A stretch of 64,000 nucleotides of DNA from Macrophomina tecta (Eukaryota; Ascomycota; Dothideomycetes; Botryosphaeriales; Botryosphaeriaceae), in assembly GCA_024180945.1 (NCBI GenBank), contig JAKSGN010000007.1, forward strand, positions 248,001 through 312,000, in the 5' to 3' direction. This document shows positions 54,089 through 63,056 of the stretch, piece after piece. The notes under the pieces were generated by a model, which was given only the letters and a program-made list of their open reading frames with translations, made no database searches and was not told the origin of the DNA. Each line of letters begins with the position of its first letter. Position 1 is the stretch's first letter. A program made the translations under genes and the position numbers.

Positions 54089-56813
54089 CAGACATCCCAA
54101 TAATAAATAAATACATAATATTGACATATTCTTATGTATTCATTGGCAGATCCTAATATTATTATCGATTGCTAAGCTTATCAATAATTATTAATATAAA
54201 ACTGAAGCGCCATGCATGTCGTCGTTGCCGCCAGCAATATCCATGACCTTACCATCTACTGCCACGTAGACTTTGCGGACCAAGTCATTCTTCACCCAGT
54301 TGCTCAGGCATTGAAGCTTCTCGATAGTATCAGGCGAGAGCCGTGCCCTGTCCCAAGAAATTGTCCGCCTTGCGCAAGAGAATACCCGTTCCGGATCGTC
54401 GGACATCGCCGGCACACTTAGTATGTCAATGGCCAATTGGTGTAAACGTGGATACTCAATCCTCTGTTCTTCTCGACACCACCATTCAAGCGGTGTTTTG
54501 GTCGTCATAGGTCTTGGCGGAGAATTGACGAATTTTTCGAATTCATCCTCATCTCCGGGTTCATCCAAGACACTCATTGACTGCTTGATACGCTCGTACG
54601 GTGTTACTTCCCGTCGTTCGTCGTTCAGCCGAGCCGCGGACTCCGACGGGAGTGGCCGGTCCTTGTACTTCGCCCAATGCTGCCGTGCACCAGCAATAGC
54701 GGTCTGCCTCCATTCCTCTGCCCAGTGGCGGTCAAGGTACCTCCGGCGCTTTTCTGGATGGAGCAATAATGCCGTGGCATATATTGGGTTTCTGTCACTC
54801 TCTTCATAATACTTCGAGAGAACCCACCAACCCATGTGAATGGAATGAACCATACGCGCGTTGCTGGCGTATTTGCCCTGCTTTAACATCAGTCCAGGTC
54901 TGGTAATCGATCGAGCCGTCCATGGCTTACCTTGGCATTCTCAAACTGCATGAAAAGAATATCCATATTCTCTAGCACCTGATCTATTGATGCCCACTCC
55001 ATTTGCTGCTCCAAGGTCGCTTGGTAAAACGGCTGCAAGAACTCGTGTGTCATTTTGAGTACTTGCCAATCATCATGTGTGAGGATGTCGTCTTCCAGCT
55101 CGTTGTGGTATTGGTTGAGGAATATTGACAATGGACCCTCTTGGCTGATAGCCGCATCAAGCAACTTGAACCATGAGTTCCAACGGGTGATATTGTCAAT
55201 TCCAAGCGCCTTTTCTGCAATGTCATCCCATGCATCGTTGCGCACTGTGGAATTACGGATGAACACCGCAATGTTGTGGAGTTTACCCATTGGGCCGATG
55301 CTCCGCCAGCCGGCAGTGTCATGGCGTTTCTTGCGCCTGTCGTGACTCTTGTGACAAGTGTTCGACTGAATTTGGTCGTGTAACGCGTCCGCAACTGTTA
55401 CATCATTTACCTCGTGTTGCGCCTGCGCAATTGCGGCCTGCAGAGCGTCCTCACTAGTTGCAAAGAGAAAGGCTTGAAGGGACAAGTTAATGATGTGGCC
55501 GGCACACCGCGTTCGAGAGGACACTGGGTCAAGTGTAAGGCCGTACTCTTGCGACAGCTCAACAGCAAGTTGGCGGAGACAGGTGTCATTCTTTGCGTCA
55601 TTGTCCCCAGTGAAGTAGCCGATTCGGGGCGCTAAGTGGTACTGTCGGATAATCGTCATCAAGTGAGGTGCCATAGCCGTGCCGGCGTGAGAGCGGCGGA
55701 GGTTTGGTAGCCCTAGCAATGCTTTCCGAGGTTTGTAGGCCTCGTCAACCCATTGGGCGTGAACAGCGATATAGGCCTTCCGCTGAGGAGAAGACCATAC
55801 GTCCATAGCAATGTGTACGAGGCTCCGGGCACGTTCTAGCCATTCCTTTACGGATTGTTGATGCGCATCGTAGGCCCTATCCAAGTCCGCCGCAACTGTG
55901 CTACCGGAATCAGTTAGGAACTCTTCAACGGCAGGGTTTATCGCGGCCAGAAGTGCCTGGTATTCCGGCCAGGTTACGAAGTTGAGCGGTAAATGTTTAT
56001 GTGCGGATAGCAACATCTGTGCCTCTCGAAAGGCATCGACATTGATTACACTCCGTAGAGTGTTCATCTCATTCTCCCTGACTTGCTGCAGCCGCTTGCC
56101 GGTTGTCCTTGCGAAGGCATTTTCGATGGCTAGTTGGCGCCTGTTTTGAGATTTTGAATCCTCTCGAACAAGTATGTGATGAGCCTTCTCGAGATGATAG
56201 CGGGCGTTGCCAGATATGTGGGTTGACCAGGATGGGTTGCGACAACGCGTGCAGTAGTGAAGTAATTTCCCGCTCATAGTACGTGGCTCGTCGCCTTGAG
56301 CTTCTCGAAAGTGATCCCATGTTGATGTGGCTCTCAGTTTCCGTCTCTTGACCGTATGCTGAGCTGACGATGCCTCGGGTTCTGACAGTGTGCTGGCAAC
56401 TTGTGTGGCACTGTCAGAGGGTACCACGGAGGAAGAACTTGACGGGGCATTGGATTGGGGCAGTGAGGATATGTTGACGTCCATTGTCGTGTGTAGAGAT
56501 ATGTCGCTGATGTATTACGAACTGCGTACTTGCAACGTGACGGGTATGGCGAGGCAGCAGTTTCGGTTGCTAGGAGTTACAAACATTGGAGTTCACCTCC
56601 TATCTAGAGGCCTGATAAGCAGTAATATGCGTACAAGACTGCAATTTAATCTGAAACACTCTGGGGGAATTGGCGCTGGAAAATAGTGGGCCTATATTAT
56701 TAATAGTTAACAATATATATTTATTGGCAGCGTCTATATTATTATCCTTATGGAAAAGCTTAACAATAAATATGCCCTTAATAATAAATATATATTTATT
56801 ACTGGGATGTCTG
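54089..56813 (-). mobile_element. hAT transposon, copy A (transposase apparently intact)
   Basis: 2725 bp bounded by imperfect terminal inverted repeats beginning CAGACATCCC(A/G)TAATAAAT at both ends (54089 onward, and inverse up to 56813). The transposase reads leftward. Sub-terminal DNA is very AT-rich. Its 8-bp flanks do not match each other (CTCCTCAC on the left, GCCGCCAC on the right); the right flank is the inverse of the flank at the 3' end of copy B (61259-61266). This indicates rearrangement after insertion. Confidence 0.93.
54191..56484 (-). CDS. hAT transposase, full length
   Basis: Exons 54931-56484 and 54191-54880, joined by a 50-bp intron (GTAAGC donor), give 747 aa. A BED-type zinc finger (TSTWDHFREAQGDEPRTM; LHYCTRCRNPSW; ARYHLEKAH) is followed by the RNase-H-like catalytic region (HIAMDVWSSPQRKAYIAVHA; GYFTGDNDAKND; RCAGHIINLSLQAFLF) and the hAT C-terminal dimerisation domain (PRLHQLAIDILSVPAMSD; ERVFSCARRTISWDRARLSP). 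The only intact copy in the window. It may still be able to move itself and copy B. Confidence 0.92.
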
Positions 56814-56821
56814 GCCGCCAC
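56814..56821 (-). repeat. hAT target-site duplication, half 1
   Basis: GCCGCCAC on the plus strand, i.e. GTGGCGGC in the reading direction of the 2OG N-terminal piece. Exact match to 61259-61266 in inverse orientation. Confidence 0.85.
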
Positions 56822-57064
56822 TCTCGGCGTTGGAAAAGGCGGCCGCACTGTTGATAGCGGCGTTGCGGCACTGCTAACCTCCGTCGCTGACAAGCTCTGG
56901 TGGCGTGTGGCTGGCGTTTTGAAACTGCGGCTGGTGACCAGTGACAATGAATTGAAGGCGGTAATTGGCCTCGCAACATGCAGCGGCGACGTGGTGGATG
57001 AGGACGCTGCATACTTGAGCGCCACTCTTTGCAGAAGCTTCCATTTGTGTTGGAGTCGTTGCAT
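56814..57064 (-). pseudogene. Detached 5' coding part of 2OG-Fe(II) oxygenase gene
   Basis: An ATG at 57064 opens 83 codons plus two bases, up to the hAT border. The peptide is Arg/Ser-rich with few acids (MQRLQHKWKLLQRVALKYAA; ITAFNSLSLVTSRSF), a likely mitochondrial presequence. It ends in PFPTPRVAA. The last eight bases are the target duplication; continuing from 61267 keeps the frame and yields VAATGTGTAPPP, the start of the oxygenase region. The open frame runs on into the element for 71 codons. A 16-base T tract lies directly before the start. So the 5' exon and promoter of the oxygenase were inverted away from the rest. Confidence 0.75.
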
Positions 57065-57659
57065 TTTTTTTTTTTTTTTCTTGCTTCGGCCCAGTAATAG
57101 AGGGTGTGCTTGAACGGATACGGCAGAACGTAGGGAGATAAGAGGTTTTCGGCAGGTAATTGTGCATTACTGCGTGAACTCCTCAAATACTGTTTTGTCA
57201 ACAATGGTGGCGCTGACCCGTAACTTGGCGGTGTTTGACGGGTCCGGGCCCGAGGAAAGGGGCGAAGGTCCCGATGGTCCATTGTGGCGTTTATAGGATC
57301 GCGACCAACCCACGGGCGTGTTGTTGCTTGCTGCGGTCCCACTATCTTTCAGCTGCGCCGCCCGTCAGCGCCAAAAGAGCCCCTCGTCTACTCAGAATAT
57401 CCACTCGAGGACTATTGTTGGAAAACTCTATGCACCTTTAGGTCACAACTATGTCTGTGCTTAGGCAACGGTTAACTCCGTTGGCGGCCGGCGCATCCTG
57501 TGGAGCGGCTGAGCATGCGGCCATGTTGAACCATTTAATATATAGCAATAAATGAGCTCTATATCACCCTGCTGTGGTTTGAGGCATAAAAGCGCCTGAG
57601 ATCTGCTCGCAGCTGCATAAGTTTCACGAACTCCGAACGCAAAGCGACCAGAAGACACG
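57065..57659. promoter_or_regulatory. Divergent promoter between the detached 2OG 5' exon and the truncated nuclear-protein gene
   Basis: 595 bp between two outward-facing starts. The T tract at 57064-57079 abuts the leftward start. After the inferred inversion is undone, this block lies directly upstream of the oxygenase gene. Confidence 0.5.
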
Positions 57660-58751
57660 ATGTCCGAAGCGGCACTTCCGATCATTCCTTCTACCTCTGT
57701 AGATGCAAAATGCTCTGATCAGGTATTTTCTCTTCCTAACAACTCCTTGGCATCCAGAAGGGCAGAACTTTAATCACTGACCCAGCTTTCTAGAGTACTT
57801 TGCACGAATCATACTCATCCCCGCAGGGCTTATCGACAATACGTGACCTGAAAACTTCCAACACTTCTCCTCCACGCAAGAGAAGTTACTTTGAATCAAG
57901 CGACGAAGACAGCGAGGCTACTATATCACCGCAGCAGCTGAGAGAAAATGATAAGGAGTACGAAGATGGTAGGCTTGCCGTTGAAACATATGAGGACCTT
58001 GCTTACACAGCATGTGGCAGAGTTCTGGAGCCCGCGATCAACAAAGCGCATCCGTACCCCTACTTATCCGGAATGCATACCGGCGGAAAGGCTGGGAAGC
58101 TCCCAGCTGTGGCCATCGATGTTCGATTCCGCGCCCAACGACACGGGAATGGGAGGGGTATCCGACGATTGGTTGTTTAGTTGGAACACGCAACAAGAAG
58201 CTGCCGCACTGCCAACACCTGCGTTCTCATCGACACCGCCCACCTTGTCGTCGTCCTTGACACCCTCCGTCTTCGGCTCGCCACTCACGCCATGCGGTGA
58301 CAAGGACGCTGAGCCCCAGTTGAACTTTGACTTTTTCGGCTTTGGTGATCAGAGCATTTGCGCTTCCGATTTCAACGCCACCCCCTCATTACCTGATCAG
58401 GGCGTATCACCGCCAAAGGTGCGGACTCGCGACATGTTCAGCGAGGTCCTGGAGACGGTGAATGCCCGATCGGCCGTAGCCATAACAGAAGCGTCCGCTT
58501 CCATCGCACAACTCCCGCCCTCACCATCACCAGATCTCAGACATCCCAGTAATAAATATATATTTATTATTAAGGGCATATTTATTGTTAAGCTTTTCCA
58601 TAAGGATAATAATATAGACGCTGCCAATAAATATATATTGTTAACTATTAATAATATAGGCCCACTATTTTCCAGCGCCAATTCCCCCAGAGTGTTTCAG
58701 ATTAAATTGCAGTCTTGTACGCATATTACTGCTTATCAGGCCTCTAGATAG
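57660..58751 (+). CDS. Truncated disordered nuclear-type protein, fused to hAT end
   Basis: Exons 57660-57722, 57827-57968 and 58021-58751 keep frame and give 311 aa, but native sequence ends at 58537 where hAT copy B begins; the last 71 residues are transposon-coded. The native part is Ser/Pro/acid-rich with basic patches (PPRKRSYFESSDEDSE; WSPRSTKRIRTP) and short hydrophobic/acidic motifs (LNFDFFGFGDQSI; SDDWLFSWNTQQ) like activation segments of fungal regulators. No DNA-binding domain is visible. The real C-terminus is missing or displaced. Splice sites GTATTT and GTAGGC are weak, so exon joins are less certain. Confidence 0.55.
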
Positions 58752-61258
58752 GAGGTGAACTCCAATGTTTGTAACTCCTAGCAACCGAAACTGCTGCCTC
58801 GCCATACCCGTCACGTTGCAAGTACGCAGTTCGTAATACATCAGCGACATATCTCTACACACGACAATGGACGTCAACATATCCTCACTGCCCCAATCCA
58901 ATGCCCCGTCAAGTTCTTCCTCCGTGGTACCCTCTGACAGTGCCTCACAAGTTGCCAGCACACTGTCAGAACCCGAAGCATCGTCAGCTCAGCATACGGT
59001 CAAGAGACGGAAACTGAGAGCCACATCAACATGGGATCACTTTCGAGAAGCTCAAGGCGACGAGCCACGTACTATGAGCGGGAAATTACTTCACTACTGC
59101 ACGCGTTGTCGCAATCCATCCTGGTCAACCCACATATCTGGCAACGCCCGCTATCATCTCGAGAAGGCTCATCACATACTTGTTCGAGAGGATTCAAAAT
59201 CTCAAAACAGGCGCCAACTAGCCATCGAAAATGCCTTCGCAAGAACAACCGGCAAGCGGCTGCAGCAAGTCAGGGAGAATGAGATGAACACTCTACAGAG
59301 TGTAATCAATGTCGATGCCTTTCGAGAGGCACAGATGTTGCTATCCGCACATAAACATTTACCGCTCAACTTCGTAACCTGGCCGGAATACCAGGCACTT
59401 CTGGCCGCGATAAACCCTGCCGTTGAAGAGTTCCTAACTGATTCCGGTAGCACAGTTGCGGCGGACTTGGATAGGGCCTACGATGCGCATCAACAATCCG
59501 TAAAGGAATGGCTAGAACGTGCCCGGAGCCTCGTACACATTGCTATGGACGTATGGTCTTCTCCTCAGCGGAAGGCCTATATCGCTGTTCACGCCCAATG
59601 GGTTGACGAGGCCTACAAACCTCGGAAAGCATTGCTAGGGCTACCAAACCTCCGCCGCTCTCACGCCGGCACGGCTATGGCACCTCACTTGATGACGATT
59701 ATCCGACAGTACCACTTAGCGCCCCGAATCGGCTACTTCACTGGGGACAATGACGCAAAGAATGACACCTGTCTCCGCCAACTTGCTGTTGAGCTGTCGC
59801 AAGAGTACGGCCTTACACTTGACCCAGTGTCCTCTCGAACGCGGTGTGCCGGCCCATCGTGCTTGTCCTTCAAAGCCCTTTCTCTTTGCAACTAATGAGG
59901 ACGCTCTGCAGGCCAATTGCGCAGGCGCAACACGAGGTAAATGATGTAACAGTTGCGGACGCGTTACACGACCAAATTCAGTCGAACACTTGTCACAAGA
60001 GTCACGACAGGCGCAAGAAACGCCATGACACTGCCGGCTGGCGGAGCATCTGCCCAATGGGTAAACTCCACAACATTGCGGTGTTCATCCGTAATTCCAC
60101 AGTGCGCAACGATGCATGGGATGACATTGCAGAAAAGGCGCTTGGAATTGACAATATCACCCGTTGGAACTCATGGTTCAAGTTGCTTGATGCGGCTATC
60201 AGCCAAGAGGGTCCATTGTCAATATTCCTCAACCAATACCACAACGAGCTGGAAGACGACATCCTCACACATGATGATTGGCAAGTACTCAAAATGACTC
60301 ACGAGTTCTTGCAGCCGTTTTACCAAGCGACCTTGGAGCAGCAAATGGAGTGGGCATCAATAGATCAGGTGCTAGAGAATATGGATATTCTTTTCATGCA
60401 GTTTGAGAATGCCAAGGTAAGCCATGGACGGCTCGATCGATTACCAGACCTGGACTGATGTTAAAGCAGGGCAAATACGCCAGCAACGCGCGTATGGTTC
60501 ATTCCATTCACATGGGTTGGTGGGTTCTCTCGAAGTATTATGAAGAGAGTGACAGAAACCCAATATATGCCACGGCATTATTGCTCCATCCAGAAAATCG
60601 CCGGAGGTACCTTGACCGCCACTGGGCAGAGGAATGGAGGCAGACCGCTATTGCTGGTGCACGGCAGCATTGGGCGAAGTACAAGGACCGGCCACTCCCG
60701 TCGGAGTCCGCGGCTCGGCTGAACGACGAACGACGGGAAGTAACACCGTACGAGCGTATCAAGCAGTCAATGAGTGTCTTGGATGAACCCGGAGATGAGG
60801 ATGAATTCGAAAAATTCGTCAATTCTCCGCCAAGACCTATGACGACCAAAACACCGCTTGAATGGTGGTGTCGAGAAGAACAGAGGATTGAGTATCCACG
60901 TTTACACCAATTGGCCATTGACATACTAAGTGTGCCGGCGATGTCCGACGATCCGGAACGGGTATTCTCTTGCGCAAGGCGGACAATTTCTTGGGACAGG
61001 GCACGGCTCTCGCCTGATACTATCGAGAAGCTTCAATGCCTGAGCAACTGGGTGAAGAATGACTTGGTCCGCAAAGTCTACGTGGCAGTAGATGGTAAGG
61101 TCATGGATATTGCTGGCGGCAACGACGACATGCATGGCGCTTCAGTTTTATATTAATAATTATTGATAAGCTTAGCAATCGATAATAATATTAGGATCTG
61201 CCAATGAATACATAAGAATATGTCAATATTATGTATTTATTTATTATTGGGATGTCTG
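58538..61258 (+). mobile_element. hAT transposon, copy B (broken)
   Basis: 2721 bp, inverted relative to copy A and nearly identical to it, with the same CAGACATCCC termini. The left flank is CCAGATCT and the right flank GTGGCGGC. The right flank matches the flank at the 5' end of copy A in inverse, not its own left flank. Confidence 0.93.
58867..61156 (+). pseudogene. hAT transposase of copy B, frameshifted
   Basis: Same start and exon layout as copy A (58867-60416 and 60467-61156), but exon 1 is 1550 nt instead of 1554. The differences cluster in a short patch at about 59853-59930, just after RTRCAG, where several small indels destroy the HIINLSLQAF motif and cause a stop at 59895. Elsewhere only scattered substitutions are seen (for example T to S in DSATQV, K to N in HPEKRR). 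It cannot make a full transposase by itself. Confidence 0.92.
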
Positions 61259-62422
61259 GTGGCGGCGACGGGCACGGGCACGGCACCGCCTCCCTTCACG
61301 ATACCAACCGTGGACATCGCGCCCTACCTCTCGGATCCTTCCTCACCCGCCGCGCAGCGAGTGGTCGAGCAGATCAATCAGGCTTGCCGGTCGACGGGCT
61401 TCTTCCAGATCGTCAACCACGGGGTGCCGGCGGCGTTGCAGGACGAGGTGTTCCGGGCGGCGCAGCGCTTCTTCCGGCTGCCGCTCGAGGAGAAGAAGAA
61501 GCTGGACGCGAAGACCACCATCGGCCACCGGGGCTACGATGTTTTGGAAAGTCAGTCGTACGAAGAGGGCGTGCTGCCAGACCTGAAGGAGGTAAGTGAG
61601 AAGAAAGTCCCTTGACATCATTACTCCGACCAAAACAAGAACGAACGGGGGAAAAGAAGCATGAACACCACCAACACAAAACCACCACAGGGCTTCTACG
61701 TCGGCAACGACGTCCCCGCCACCGATCCGCGCGCGCAGGCCGGCCGCTTCTTCATGGGCCCCAACGTGTGGCCCGCGTCGCTCGAAGCGCACGAGCTCCA
61801 GCAGCCCGCGGAAGCGTACTTCGCGGCCGTGTACGCGCTCTCGCTGCGCGTGCTGGACATGATCGCGGCGTCGCTGCCGTACGACGTGCGGGCCACGTTC
61901 GCGCGCTTCACGCAGCCAGCGGAGCTCGTGGCCGCGCCGCTGCGCCTGCTGCACTACCCGCCGGCGCGCCCGCACGCCCACCGCGGCCAACAGCGCCAGC
62001 TCGGCGCGTCGGCGCACACCGACTTCGGCGCCATCACGCTGCTCATGCAGGACGGCAATCCGGGGCTGCAGGTGCTGGACCGGCACGGCGCCGCGCGCTG
62101 GGTCGACGTGCCGTCGACCCGCCGCGCGTACGTCGTCAACGTCGGCGACATGCTGGAGCGCTGGACCCGCGGCTACTACCGCTCCAGCGTGCACCGCGTG
62201 GTCAATCCGCTGCCCCGCGACCGGTACAGCGTCGTCTTCTTCTTCGACGGCAATCTCGACTGCCCGCTCGTGCCGTTGGGTCCGCCGGACGAGGGCGGCG
62301 CCGAGGCGGCGGCGGCGGTGGCGGGCAGTGGGAACGCGGAGGAGCGGGAGGACGTCCTGACTGTGGAGAAGCACATGATTGAGAGGATGACGGCGTCGTA
62401 CGGGAAGGGCGGCAAGAAGTAA
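61220..62422 (+). CDS. 2OG-Fe(II) dioxygenase, 5' end replaced by hAT terminus
   Basis: Exons 61220-61591 and 61691-62422 give 367 aa. Native sequence begins at 61259. The DIOX_N region (FTIPTVDIAPYLSDP; GFFQIVNHGVPAALQDEVFR) is followed by the jelly-roll core with iron ligands HTDFGAITLLMQD (H and D) and SSVHRV (distal His), and 2-oxoglutarate binding by R and S of DRYSVVFFF. It resembles isopenicillin-N-synthase/gibberellin-oxidase-type enzymes. The ATG at 61220 and first 13 codons lie inside the transposon and give a hydrophobic leader (MSILCIYLLLGCLVAA). The original start lies at 57064 on the other strand. If not transcribed from the element, this is a decapitated gene. Confidence 0.85.
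61259..61266 (+). repeat. hAT target-site duplication, half 2
   Basis: GTGGCGGC immediately after the right end of copy B; inverse match to 56814-56821. Confidence 0.85.
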
Positions 62423-63056
62423 CTCTTTGCTTGTTGTCTTTTTGGCATGTGGGTCGTGAGGGAAAACGGGCTGCGCCCGGTCTTTCTTTCTCTTTTTTCG
62501 TTTTTTAATTCTTGAAGTCGTACTTGCTAGGCACTTTGCAAATTCCAGAATGGCAAAGCAGAAATACTGGCTGTATAGTCTGAATGCATTTTCTGAAGGC
62601 AATGAGTGATTACCTCGACTGCACATGGAGTAGTGGGCCCCCAATGGTCATATGAATGAAAATGGACAGCACTGTGGTGTTTTGTAGACGATTTCGTTTC
62701 GGCGCTTCGACAATCAAGTGTGGGTGAACATAGTAGACAGAGGAGGAGTGCTCAAATAAGCGTAATTGGTTGGCGCAGCACGCGCTAGTGAGTGCTACCT
62801 AAGCTGGGGTGAGTTAAGGGACAGGAGAAGGGGGCCCTGATGTCGTACGCATGCGCCATATAGCGTATTCCGCTACGACAGAGAGGATAGGTCCGGGCAT
62901 TTCTTAATACAACACGCCCGGCGAGACTCCCGTCACTTTAACGCACATGCTGCTTCACGGTTTCGCAGTTTATCATTACCGTGGCTGAGGAATTGTGCTA
63001 CGGAAATAAAGGCGAAAAAAAAAAAAAAAAAAAAAGAAATACCATCATTCCAACGC
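62423..63056. other. Convergent 3' intergenic region
   Basis: Between the 2OG oxygenase and the second P450. Contains a 21-base A tract at 63015-63035. No gene seen. Confidence 0.5.

Noticed and set aside
54081..56821. Direct target-site duplication around hAT copy A alone
   Set aside because: Flanks CTCCTCAC and GCCGCCAC do not match; the duplication instead links copy A and copy B, indicating inversion.
61343..62644. 433-codon minus ORF over the 2OG oxygenase
   Set aside because: Antisense shadow; the plus strand carries the iron and 2-oxoglutarate motifs.
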